A DNA stretch of 9,818 nucleotides from Bradyrhizobium sp. (GCA_028290165.1 JAQGKJ010000818.1:1-9818); one strand, 5' to 3'; shown: positions 1-6,604, counted from the stretch's first letter. The notes: generated by a model from the letters alone, not told the origin. Numbers and translations: made by a program.

Positions 1-209
1 GCATGGGCAAATCGCCCGACGGCAAGGCGCTGAAGTTCGTCCATCGCGGTTCCTACGACAATATGGACAACACCTATGAGGCCATCACCAATCACCTCGA
101 CGACAAGAAGCTCGAGGCCAAGGACACTTTTATCGAGGAATACATCACCGATCCCCTGAAGACCGCGGAGGACAAGCTGGTGATCAACGTCTATGTGCCG
201 CTGAAGTGA
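1..209 (+). CDS. GyrI-like effector-binding domain protein, C-terminal part
   Basis: Only the last 68 or so residues are present; the frame is open to the left edge, so the true start lies outside and the internal Met at base 3 is probably not the start. The visible part shows the GyrI/AraC effector-binding pattern: a 'HRGSYDNMDNTYEAI' segment (strand and helix after a conserved G-x-Y), then 'FIEEYITDP' and the ending 'INVYVPLK', matching the family's 'eiYl-dP ... iyvPl' close. Such domains bind small hydrophobic or cationic ligands, either free-standing or fused to MerR/AraC regulators; the lost N-terminus would decide which. The stop overlaps a GTG that may start the next gene (GTGA, 4 bases), suggesting co-transcription with the SIMPL protein. 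The family call is from motif reading by eye. Confidence 0.7.
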   Translation, partial: MGKSPDGKALKFVHRGSYDNMDNTYEAITNHLDDKKLEAKDTFIEEYITDPLKTAEDKLVINVYVPLK

Positions 210-940
210 GGCTCATGAGATACCGCATGCCGCTCGCCGCGGCCATCATGGCGGCCGCGCTGTTCGCCGCACCCGCGCTGGCTGAGACTGCGCCGGCCGA
301 GACCGCGCCGCCGGCTGTGATTTCCGTCACCGGAGAGGCCACCGTCTCGGTGGCGCCCGATCTGGCGCAGATCGACGGCGGCGTCACGACGGAGGCAAAG
401 ACCGCGCGCGAGGCCTCTGACGCCAACAACGCGGCAATGGGCAAGGTGCTGCTGGCACTGAAGGGCGCCGGCATCGAGGAGAAGGATTTTCAGACCTCAC
501 GGCTGTCGCTGCAGCCGCAGAGCGCGCCTAGCCGCAACGGGCCGGGGCCCTCGACCATCGTCGGCTACCGCGCCAGCAACCACGTCACGATCCGGCTGCA
601 TGAGGTCACGAAGGTTGCGAGCGTGATCGATACCCTGGTCGCTGCGGGCGCCAACGACATCGGCGGCATCAATTTCAGCGTGTCCAACGCATCGAAACTG
701 CTCGACGACGCCCGTGAGCAGGCGGTCGCCGACGCCCGCCGCAAGGCCGAGATCTATACCAAGGCCGCCGGCGTCACGCTCGGCGTGCCACTCAGCATTT
801 CTGAAGGAGGCGCACCGGGTCCGATGCCGTTTCGAAAGATGGCTGCTCCCATGGCCGCAGCAGCGCCGGTGGCGCAAGGCGAAGAGACGCTTGCCGTGGC
901 GGTCAGCGTGACCTGGGCGATCAAGCAGGCCGGGCAGTAG
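206..940 (+). CDS. Secreted SIMPL-domain (YggE-like) protein
   Basis: About 240 residues. An N-terminal signal peptide (basic MRYRM, then an Ala-rich hydrophobic stretch ending 'APALA') predicts export to the periplasm, with cleavage before 'ETAP'. The mature part starts 'ISVTGEATVSVAPDLAQI', the typical opening of SIMPL domains, and has the late signature 'DDAREQAVADARRKAEIYTKAAG' split here as DDAREQAVADARRK and AEIYTKAAG, followed by 'LG'. Relatives such as E. coli YggE are linked to oxidative stress and outer-membrane homeostasis, but the biochemical role is unknown. The start is ambiguous: GTG at 206 overlaps the upstream stop, ATG at 215 has GAGG only 3 bases before it, and ATG at 227 still leaves a workable signal peptide. 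It converges with the - strand hydrolase. Confidence 0.83.
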   Translation: MRLMRYRMPLAAAIMAAALFAAPALAETAPAETAPPAVISVTGEATVSVAPDLAQIDGGVTTEAKTAREASDANNAAMGKVLLALKGAGIEEKDFQTSRLSLQPQSAPSRNGPGPSTIVGYRASNHVTIRLHEVTKVASVIDTLVAAGANDIGGINFSVSNASKLLDDAREQAVADARRKAEIYTKAAGVTLGVPLSISEGGAPGPMPFRKMAAPMAAAAPVAQGEETLAVAVSVTWAIKQAGQ

Positions 941-950
941 CTGTTTCTCC

Positions 951-982
951 CTCGCCCCGCTCTTCCCCCCTCTAGGGGCGAG
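951..982. terminator. Inverted repeat between convergent genes, possible bidirectional terminator
   Basis: CTCGCCCC (951-958) and GGGGCGAG (975-982) form a perfect 8-bp stem with a 16-base pyrimidine-rich loop. It fills the 43-base gap between two convergent stop codons, where a shared terminator would be expected. There is no clear T-run after either arm, so intrinsic termination would be weak. Confidence 0.35.
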
Positions 983-983
983 G

Positions 984-2048
984 TCAGAGTTCAAACACCT
1001 GCCCCGGCTTGAGCGCGACAAAACGCTCGCGCGGGATGTTCGCTTCATCCAGCGCCGCGTGCAGCCCCATCACCGGCGCGTCGATCGCCTCATCGGTCAG
1101 CTGAAACGTGCCGTGGTGATGGGCCAGCGCCTGCGCGGCGCCGCAATCGTTCAGCGCCTTCACGGCATCCGACGGGTTCATGTGCTGGTCTTTCATGAAC
1201 CAGCGCGGCTCATAGGCGCCGATCGGGAGGATCGCCAGCCGCAACGGACCATGCGCCTCGGCTACACGACGAAAAGGTTTGCCTTCGCCGTAACCGGAAT
1301 CGCAGACGACGTAGAGCTTGCCTGCGGGAGTCTCCAGCACAAAACTCGCCCACAGCGCTTTGTTTCGGTCGAACAATCCGCGTGCCGACCAGTGCCGGGT
1401 CGGCACCAGCGTCACCGCGAGGCCATTGCCGATGTCGACGTGGCCGTGCCAGTCGAACGCTTCGGCCCTGATCGCGGCATCGGCGCTGCGCAAGGTGACA
1501 TCGTTGCCGAGCGGCGTGATCACGCGTGGCGAGAATTTTGCGTTGAGCTTCGACAGCGTCGCGAGGTCGAGATGATCGTAATGGCCGTGCGAAACCAGTA
1601 CGACATCGATGGCAGGCAGCGCATCGAAGGCAATACCAGGATCGTTGCAACGTCTCGGTCCGGCCCAGCTGACCGGCGAAGCGCGCATCGACCAGACGGG
1701 ATCAACCAAGATGTTCAGCCCCGACGTCTGGATCAACCAACTGGCGTGACCGACAAACGACAATCGCACCCTGTCGCCGGCAACGCGCGGCGGCGGCGTG
1801 TCGGCGTGGGGGCTCGGCGCCCATTCGGGCCATGCCTGCCGCTGCCGGCCGGGACCAAACTGCCAGCGCAGCACTTCCCCCAGCGATTTCGGCGGCGATC
1901 CATCGGGATCGAAGAAATGCAGGCCGTCGAAATGATCGGACACCGGCCCGGCATAGGTTTTCATGTTGGACATCCAGACCGATGGCACGCCGATCGCCGC
2001 GGCAACGCCGCCTAGCACTCCGAGAACTCCGCGACGGGTAAGGTTCAT
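984..2048 (-). CDS. Tat-exported metallo-beta-lactamase-fold hydrolase (NAPE-PLD / UlaG-like)
   Basis: 354 residues. The N-terminus 'MNLTRRGVLGVLGG' has a twin-arginine motif followed by a hydrophobic Ala/Gly/Val stretch, so Tat export or membrane anchoring is likely. The catalytic domain starts near residue 94 with 'LSFVGHASWLIQ' and 'ILVDPVWSMRASP', followed by 'GPRR'. The metal motif HxHxDH is complete: H154, H156, D158 and H159 in 'SHGHYDHLD'. Further likely metal ligands are H219 ('PTRHWSARG'), D250 ('CDSGYG') and a late His in 'AHHHGTF' (310-312). These patterns match the family containing mammalian N-acyl-phosphatidylethanolamine phospholipase D and bacterial UlaG-like lactonases; the substrate cannot be told from the sequence. 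A GAGG about 12 bases before the ATG may be its ribosome binding site. It is transcribed away from ffh, in a probable one-gene unit. Confidence 0.85.
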   Translation of the reverse strand: MNLTRRGVLGVLGGVAAAIGVPSVWMSNMKTYAGPVSDHFDGLHFFDPDGSPPKSLGEVLRWQFGPGRQRQAWPEWAPSPHADTPPPRVAGDRVRLSFVGHASWLIQTSGLNILVDPVWSMRASPVSWAGPRRCNDPGIAFDALPAIDVVLVSHGHYDHLDLATLSKLNAKFSPRVITPLGNDVTLRSADAAIRAEAFDWHGHVDIGNGLAVTLVPTRHWSARGLFDRNKALWASFVLETPAGKLYVVCDSGYGEGKPFRRVAEAHGPLRLAILPIGAYEPRWFMKDQHMNPSDAVKALNDCGAAQALAHHHGTFQLTDEAIDAPVMGLHAALDEANIPRERFVALKPGQVFEL

Positions 2049-2144
2049 GGCCCGATTGGCCTCAAAACGCGTGTTTCGGCAAGGGGTAGCCGATCACCAG
2101 GGTTCACGAAAACGCCATTTTGCCCTGACTTTCTTGGGCTTTCC

Positions 2145-2173
2145 TTGACTTTTCGGGCTTGCGGGGGTTTAAC
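2145..2173 (+). promoter_or_regulatory. Candidate sigma-70-type promoter for ffh
   Basis: TTGACT (2145-2150) and TTTAAC (2168-2173) are separated by 17 bases. The -35 is close to consensus and the -10 moderate. Transcription would start near 2180, giving ffh a leader of roughly 300 bases that includes the palindromic repeat at 2332-2430. A 7-bp inverted repeat, TTGCGGG (2159-2165) and CCCGCAA (2175-2181), straddles the -10. Apart from these and the CCGGCC/GGCCGG hairpin at 2214-2230, I see nothing in the rest of 2049-2331. Confidence 0.35.
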
Positions 2174-2331
2174 GCCCGCAATCATCGGAAAGACATTCTT
2201 TTCGACCCGCCGCCCGGCCCTGGAGGCCGGAGGTCAACGCCCGACAGCGCGATGCGCCCTCGGGTGTAAACGTGTTTGGACGATCGTCTTGGCGGCGTTG
2301 CTGAGGCACCAGGGGAGACCCAAGTTAGGAT

Positions 2332-2430
2332 GTCATCACCCGCGAAGGCGGGTGATCCAGTATTCCAGAGCAGTTCGCTTGAGCCGAGAAGCCGCGGCGT
2401 ACTGGATACCCCGCCTCTGCGGGGTATGAC
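2332..2430. repeat. 99-base palindromic repeat (Bradyrhizobium-type dispersed element) in the ffh leader
   Basis: Two 31-base arms (2332-2362 and 2400-2430) are imperfect reverse complements: outer end GTCAT/ATGAC, inner end ATCCAGTA/TACTGGAT. Each arm has its own small hairpin (ACCCGC..GCGGGT on the left, ACCCCGC..GCGGGGT on the right). The 37-base centre (2363-2399) separates them. This architecture is typical of the dispersed palindromic intergenic elements of Bradyrhizobium and relatives; that family link is from memory. The element ends 46 bases before the ffh start. In frame with ffh it is open, so gene callers may wrongly translate it as an N-terminal extension. Confidence 0.75.
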
Positions 2431-2461
2431 GACCGAGAGTGACGCAAGGCCTGCAACAGGC

Positions 2462-2468
2462 AAAAGGA
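2462..2468 (+). promoter_or_regulatory. Ribosome binding site deciding the ffh start
   Basis: AAAAGGA lies 8 bases before GTG at 2477. It is the only strong Shine-Dalgarno match in the open frame upstream and sets the ffh start at this GTG rather than at the upstream in-frame codon at 2276. Confidence 0.7.
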
Positions 2469-2476
2469 CTGCTGAC

Positions 2477-4027
2477 GTGTTCGACAATCTGTCGGAAAAG
2501 CTTGGTGGCATTCTCGATCGGCTGACGCGGCGCGGGTCGCTGACGGAAGCTGATGTCGATGCCGCGATGCGCGAGGTGCGCCGCGCGCTGCTGGAGGCCG
2601 ACGTCTCGCTCGACGTGGTGAGAAGCTTCACCGAAAAGGTCCGCGAACAGGCGATCGGCGCCACGGTGGTCAAGTCGGTGACCCCCGGCCAGATGGTGGT
2701 GAAGATCGTTCATGACGAACTGATCGCAACGCTCGGCTCGGACGGCCAGAGCATCGATCTCAACGCGGTGCCGCCGGTCGCGATCATGATGGTCGGGCTG
2801 CAGGGCTCCGGCAAGACCACCACGACGGCAAAGCTAGCCCGCCGGCTGACCCAGCGCGACAAGCGCAAGGTCTTGATGGCTTCGCTCGACATCTATCGCC
2901 CGGCCGCGATGGAACAACTCGCGGTGCTCGGGCGCGACCTCGATATCCCGACGTTACCGATCGTCGCCGGCCAGAAGCCGGCGCAAATCGCAGAACGCGC
3001 GCTGGAAGCCGCAAGGCTCGGCGGCTACGACGTGGTGCTGCTCGATACCGCCGGCCGCACCACGCTCGACGAAGAGATGATGACGGAAGCGGCCGAGATC
3101 AAAACGGCGGCCAATCCGCATGAGGTGCTGCTGGTCGCGGATTCGCTCACCGGCCAGGACGCCGTCAATCTGGCGCGCTCGTTCGACGAGCGCGTCGGTC
3201 TCACCGGCATCGTGCTCACACGTGTGGACGGCGACGGCCGCGGTGGTGCTGCGCTGTCGATGCGCGCGGTCACGGGCAAGCCCATCAAGCTGATCGGTAC
3301 CGGCGAGAAAACCGACGCACTGGAAGATTTTCATCCGAGCCGGATCGCGGGCCGCATTCTCGGCATGGGCGACGTGGTGTCGCTGGTCGAGAAGGCGGCC
3401 GCGAATATCGACGCTGAAAAGGCCGCACGCGTCGCCGAGAAGATGCGCAAGGGCCAGTTCGACCTTGCCGACATGCGCGAGCAACTTTTGCAGATGGCGA
3501 ATATGGGCGGCATCTCAGGGCTGATGGGCATGATGCCCGGTATCGCCAAGATGAAGAACCAGATCGCCAACGCGGGCCTCGACGACAAGATCCTGAAACG
3601 TCAGGTCGCGGTGATCGATTCGATGACGCGGCAGGAACGCAAAAACCCCGATATCCTGAAGGCCAGCCGCAAGAAGCGCATCGCCGCCGGCGCCGGCCTC
3701 AAGGTCGAGGAAGTCAACAAGCTCCTGAAAATGCACCGGAACATAGCCGACATGATGAAGGCGATGGGCTCGGGCAAGCGCGGCCCGATGGCCGGCATCG
3801 CGCAGGCGATGGGTTTTGGCGGCGGCATGCCGTCGCCCGAACAGGTGAAGGCGCTGGCCGAGAAGATGCCGGGCGGTGCCGCGCCGGGCGGGATGCCCGC
3901 GCTGCCGAAGGATTTGCCCGCCGGCTTGCGCCAGGGCCTGCCGAATTTGCCGGGCCTTACCGGCCTGAGCGGCAAGCCGAACCTCCCGGGCCTCGGCGGT
4001 TTCCCCGGACTGGGGAAGAAGAAGTGA
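2477..4027 (+). CDS. ffh: Signal recognition particle GTPase Ffh (SRP54)
   Basis: 516 residues. Ffh binds signal sequences and 4.5S RNA and, with FtsY, delivers nascent membrane proteins to the Sec translocon. The start 'FDNLSEKLGGILDRL' is the standard Ffh N-terminus, which with the AAAAGGA site supports GTG at 2477; an earlier in-frame start would translate a repeat. The N domain spans about 1-95. The G domain has the P-loop GLQGSGKT (107-114), 'DIYRPAA' (138-144), DTAGR (190-194), 'TRVDGDGRGG' (248-257, with Arg where many Ffh have Lys) and 'GTGEK' (about 274-278). The Met-rich M domain follows from about 300 ('MGGISGLMGMMPG'). The tail is unusually rich in Gly, Pro and Leu ('PNLPGLTGLSG ... 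GLGKKK'), as in several alphaproteobacterial Ffh proteins. It heads the translation-related cluster, 165 bases before rpsP. Confidence 0.97.
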   Translation: MFDNLSEKLGGILDRLTRRGSLTEADVDAAMREVRRALLEADVSLDVVRSFTEKVREQAIGATVVKSVTPGQMVVKIVHDELIATLGSDGQSIDLNAVPPVAIMMVGLQGSGKTTTTAKLARRLTQRDKRKVLMASLDIYRPAAMEQLAVLGRDLDIPTLPIVAGQKPAQIAERALEAARLGGYDVVLLDTAGRTTLDEEMMTEAAEIKTAANPHEVLLVADSLTGQDAVNLARSFDERVGLTGIVLTRVDGDGRGGAALSMRAVTGKPIKLIGTGEKTDALEDFHPSRIAGRILGMGDVVSLVEKAAANIDAEKAARVAEKMRKGQFDLADMREQLLQMANMGGISGLMGMMPGIAKMKNQIANAGLDDKILKRQVAVIDSMTRQERKNPDILKASRKKRIAAGAGLKVEEVNKLLKMHRNIADMMKAMGSGKRGPMAGIAQAMGFGGGMPSPEQVKALAEKMPGGAAPGGMPALPKDLPAGLRQGLPNLPGLTGLSGKPNLPGLGGFPGLGKKK

Positions 4028-4046
4028 GAACGTTCCGCGGATACGC

Positions 4047-4125
4047 CGTCATCCCCGGGATGAACGCAATTGTGTTCACCCATAGGTGCGAAGCCGCGAT
4101 TGCGGCGAGCCCCGAAGGATGGCCG
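4047..4125. repeat. Dispersed repeat element in the ffh-rpsP gap
   Basis: The segment opens with CGTCATCCCCGGGATGA and runs through a nearly perfect palindrome GAACGCAATTGTGTTC, then AGGTGCGAAGCCGC-gatt-GCGGC with a 5-bp stem, and ends CGAGCCCCGAAGGATG. The last part resembles the common Bradyrhizobium intergenic repeat that pairs a 'GGTGCGA..CC' segment with 'CGAGCC.CGAAGGATG' (recalled, not searched). It fills about half of the 165-base gap and lies in the likely rpsP leader or the ffh 3' region. No separate rpsP promoter is obvious. Confidence 0.55.
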
Positions 4126-4192
4126 CGCGCACCGCGGTCCGCACCTTCACCAAATCAACCGCTTTCAATTTAACAGTCATCAGGAGAACTAA

Positions 4193-4555
4193 ATGTCAGT
4201 CGTTATCCGCCTCGCACGCGCAGGCACCAAGAAGCGTCCGGTCTACCACGTCGTCGTCGCCGATTCGCGCTTTCCCCGCGACGGCCGTTTCATCGAGCGA
4301 CTCGGCCATTTCAATCCGCTGCTGCCGAAGGACAATGAGGCGCGGCTGAAGCTCGACATGGACAAGACCAAAGCCTGGATCGCCAAGGGCGCGCAACCGT
4401 CGGATCGCGTGTCGCGTTTCCTCGATGCCGCCGGCGTGGCAAAGCGCGCCGCGCGCAACAATCCGGAAAAAGCCGTGCCGCGCAAGGAGCGCAAGGCCAA
4501 CGCCGAAGCCGCCGCCACGGCCACCGCCGCTGCCGCCAGCGCCGCCAAGAAGTAA
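4193..4555 (+). CDS. rpsP: 30S ribosomal protein S16
   Basis: 120 residues. S16 binds 16S rRNA and is needed for 30S assembly. The opening '[42 protein letters not shown]' covers the family core (given here as [29 protein letters not shown] and [12 protein letters not shown]), followed by '[20 protein letters not shown]'. The last 40 or so residues form a Lys- and Ala-rich low-complexity tail ending 'AAASAAKK', longer than in E. coli (about 82 residues) but usual in alphaproteobacteria. The start is well placed: AGGAGA (4182-4187) lies 5 bases before ATG. rimM follows after 18 bases. Confidence 0.97.
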   Translation: MSVVIRLARAGTKKRPVYHVVVADSRFPRDGRFIERLGHFNPLLPKDNEARLKLDMDKTKAWIAKGAQPSDRVSRFLDAAGVAKRAARNNPEKAVPRKERKANAEAAATATAAAASAAKK

Positions 4556-4573
4556 GCCCAACGGCGCGCGGCG

Positions 4574-5140
4574 ATGGCGGCACGCATCTGCATCGCCCGG
4601 ATCGGCGCGGCGCATGGCGTGCGCGGTGCCGTAAAACTGTGGACTTTTACGGAAGACCCGCTGGCCGTGAAAGCTTACGGGCCTCTCCTGACAAAGGATG
4701 GCGCGCGTCAGTTCGAGATAGCGACTGCGCGCGAAGCAAAAGGCCATCTGGTCGCGACGCTGAAAGGCATCGCCACGCGCGAGGAGGCCGAACGGCTCAA
4801 CGGCCTTGAACTCTACATCGCGCGCGAAAAACTGCCGGCCACTGAAGAAGACGAATATTACCACGCCGACCTGGTCGGGCTCGCCGCGGTCACGACCGCG
4901 AACGAGCCGCTCGGCCGCGTCATCGCGATCCACAATTACGGCGCCGGCGACATCATCGAAATCGCGCCGCCGCACGGCGCCACCATGCTGCTGCCGTTCA
5001 CTCACTCCGTGGTACCGTCCGTTGATCTTGCGGGTGGGCGTGTGGTGATCGAACCGCCCGCAGAGATCGAGGGCGACGATCGTGTTGACGATGCGGAAGA
5101 TCCCTCCCCGAGTCGCCCCCGCGAAAGCGGGGACTCATAA
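4574..5140 (+). CDS. rimM: 16S rRNA processing / ribosome maturation factor RimM
   Basis: 188 residues. RimM binds the 30S head (S19 region) and helps 16S maturation. The N-terminal beta-barrel opens '[19 protein letters not shown]' with 'TFTEDP'; '[14 protein letters not shown]' precedes the C-terminal PRC-barrel domain, which starts at '[11 protein letters not shown]' and includes '[14 protein letters not shown]' and 'VVIEPP'. The usual end comes soon after 'IEGD'. Here the last residues, roughly '[12 protein letters not shown]', are encoded by a short palindrome (5110-5136), so the tail appears to derive from a repeat. There is no good Shine-Dalgarno before ATG 4574; translation may be coupled to rpsP, 18 bases upstream. 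trmD, normally adjacent, is displaced by a dehydrogenase remnant. Confidence 0.95.
   Translation: MAARICIARIGAAHGVRGAVKLWTFTEDPLAVKAYGPLLTKDGARQFEIATAREAKGHLVATLKGIATREEAERLNGLELYIAREKLPATEEDEYYHADLVGLAAVTTANEPLGRVIAIHNYGAGDIIEIAPPHGATMLLPFTHSVVPSVDLAGGRVVIEPPAEIEGDDRVDDAEDPSPSRPRESGDS
5110..5136. repeat. Half palindromic repeat inside the 3' end of rimM
   Basis: GAGTC-gcc-CCCGC and GCGGG-GACTC form a hairpin around GAAA, with a small bulge in the left arm. The CCCGCGAAAGCGGG core resembles the arm hairpin of the element at 2332-2430 (CCCGCGAAGGCGGG). It encodes most of the last ten RimM residues, and the TAA follows directly. A second fragment resembling a repeat end, CCGGGACGACGG, lies at 5226-5237. 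Confidence 0.55.
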
Positions 5141-5236
5141 ACCGCCCTTTGTTGTGACATGGGATGGCGCTCCAGCGTGCTACAAATGATCATCGGTGGT
5201 TGAGTCCAGGCTCGCGCGCGCTTGGCCGGGACGACG

Positions 5237-5254
5237 GATATTTATGATATTTAT
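5237..5254 (+). repeat. Tandem duplication of GATATTTAT
   Basis: GATATTTAT occurs twice back to back (5237-5245 and 5246-5254), followed by AACGCG. It is a conspicuous AT-rich island in a GC-rich window, next to a possible repeat end and 20 bases before the dehydrogenase remnant. TATAAC at 5252-5257 could serve as a -10, but no -35 stands at the right distance. Confidence 0.5.
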
Positions 5255-5273
5255 AACGCGTCGATAATCCGAG

Positions 5274-5752
5274 ATGACTGCAATGGCGAACACCCACAAA
5301 GCCTGGCGACTGCACGCCCACAACGATCTGCGGTTCGACGACGTCGAGACGCCAAGACCCGCGCCCGATGGCGTCGTGGTCAGGATCGAAGCCGGCATGG
5401 TGTTGTCCTACACCAACAAGGTGCTGCCGCGCGTCATTCCCGCCGTGGTGAACGGTGACGCGGCCAGGGATCTCGGCACCATCCGCCACGCCGCGGCCGC
5501 CTCGTGCTGATGGGCAGCGCCGAGGTGCCGCTTGAGCTTTCGTTCCGCGAAATGCTGGCCAATGACTGGGAGGTGGTCGGCCAGTTCATGTATGACCGTA
5601 CAGCGCCGGGCCAGCTCGCGGCGCTCGCCGCCGACGGCTTGCTCGATCTCCGCAAGATCATCGTGACGGCCTTCAGGCTCACGGACTTCAAACAGGCGGT
5701 CGAAGCGGCGGCCTTGATGCAGGGCCTCGACCTCACGGCCGTGGTGCCGTAA
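5274..5752 (+). pseudogene. Remnant of a medium-chain (zinc/quinone-type) dehydrogenase
   Basis: The first part (from ATG 5274 or 5283) reads 'KAWRLHAHNDLRFDDVETP' and 'GVVVRIEAGMVLSY', the N-terminus of an alcohol dehydrogenase/quinone oxidoreductase-like MDR protein. The last part reads 'RRGRLVLMGSAEVPLELSF', 'REMLANDWEVVGQFMYD' and 'IIVTAFRLTDFKQAVEAA', the C-terminus of the same family. Together they give only about 160 residues, whereas MDR proteins have 320-350, so the central cofactor-binding fold with its GxGxxG-type motif is gone. The two parts also lie in different frames: the first ends at TGA (5508-5510), and the shift appears to fall near 5487-5498, where 'TIRHA' changes to 'RRGRLVLMG'. 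At least two lesions are therefore needed: a large deletion and a small indel. It sits between rimM and trmD, ending 9 bases before the trmD ATG. Activity is very unlikely. Confidence 0.8.
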
Positions 5753-5761
5753 CGGAACTCC

Positions 5762-6499
5762 ATGACCGCCAAAGCAACCATATGGCGCGCGACCGTGCTC
5801 ACGCTGTTTCCGGAGATGTTCCCGGGTCCGCTCGGCGTCAGCCTTGCGGGCAAGGCGCTGGTGACAGGGTTGTGGGCGCTGGAGGCGCGCGACATCCGCG
5901 ACTCCGCCACCGACCGCCATCGCAGCGTCGACGATACGCCGGCCGGCGGCGGCCCCGGCATGGTGCTGCGCGCCGACGTGCTGGCGGCGGCCGTTGATGC
6001 GGCCAATATTGCTCCCGACCGGCCGCGGCTTTAGATGAGCACGCGGGGTCGGCCATTGACCCAGTCCTCCGTCGTGGAACTCGCGGCCGGGCCCGGCCCC
6101 CTGATCGTCTGCGGCCGGTTCGAGGGCATCGACCAGCGGGTGATCGAGGCCCGCGGGCTTGAGGAGGTTTCGATCGGCGATTATGTGCTGTCGGGCGGCG
6201 AAATTGCAGCCTTCGCGCTGATCGATGCCTGCGTCCGGCTGTTGCCCGGGGTGATGGGCAAGCTCGCTTCCGGCGCGGACGAGAGCTTTTCCGACGGACT
6301 ACTGGAATACCCGCAATATACCCGGCCGCAGGAATTCGAAGGCCGGCCGATCCCGGAAATCCTGCTGTCCGGCGATCATGCCCGGGTCGCGGCCTGGCGG
6401 CAGGCCGAGGCCGAGGCCCTGACCAAAGCCCGACGGCCCGATCTCCTGGTGGCCAGGACCAAGGGCCAAAGACGCCCAAAAAACCCGACGGATGGGTGA
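5762..6499 (+). pseudogene. trmD: tRNA (guanine37-N1)-methyltransferase TrmD, interrupted by an in-frame TAG
   Basis: TrmD makes m1G37 in tRNAs reading CNN codons (and some others) using S-adenosylmethionine, preventing +1 frameshifts. Without the stop the frame would give 245 residues, the normal length. Codons 1-90 hold '[12 protein letters not shown]', '[17 protein letters not shown]'. Codon 91 is TAG (6032-6034) and codon 92 is ATG; the rest runs unbroken with '[16 protein letters not shown]', '[10 protein letters not shown]', '[12 protein letters not shown]' and '[10 protein letters not shown]' up to TGA. By hand alignment the stop falls at E. coli Tyr86, just before the SPxGR strand that starts the trefoil-knot cofactor site; E. 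coli has 'VIYLSPQGR', this frame 'PRL-stop-MSTRGR'. The conserved Pro is Thr here. A TTG-to-TAG change would explain the stop. The TAGATG junction could allow reinitiation into a 154-residue C-terminal half. A sequence error is the main alternative. Confidence 0.88.
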
Positions 6500-6604
6500 C
6501 AACAGCCAGGCTTTGCCGTATACGAGCGCCAAATCCGCGCAATGGCTGGATAAATGAATACTCGCGCAGCCCGTGCCGGGCGCGCCGCCGATGGAGATTT
6601 TGCG

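Noticed and set aside
1059..2015. 318-codon open frame on + opposite the metallo-hydrolase
   Set aside because: It lies antisense to a protein with complete HxHxDH and other family motifs; its own translation is Arg-rich with no recognisable domain, typical of a GC-rich shadow frame.
2200..2331. Possible small RNA (4.5S RNA or riboswitch) in the ffh leader
   Set aside because: A CCGGCC/GGCCGG hairpin is present, but no SRP RNA GGAA tetraloop region or known riboswitch core could be seen.
2276..2476. 67-residue N-terminal extension of Ffh
   Set aside because: The extension translates the palindromic repeat and lacks Ffh similarity; the strong AAAAGGA site and standard N-terminus place the start at 2477.
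3218..3250. Ffh G4 motif TRVD instead of TKxD
   Set aside because: Arg at this place is, as I recall, seen in many alphaproteobacterial Ffh proteins, so it is not a defect.
4196..5005. 269-codon open frame on - opposite rpsP and rimM
   Set aside because: Covers two certain genes on the other strand; composition is that of a shadow frame.
6248..6300. Glu where E. coli TrmD has catalytic Asp169
   Set aside because: Hand alignment around 'GADESF' is ambiguous by one residue, and Glu may be normal in this lineage; not strong enough to call a lost active site.
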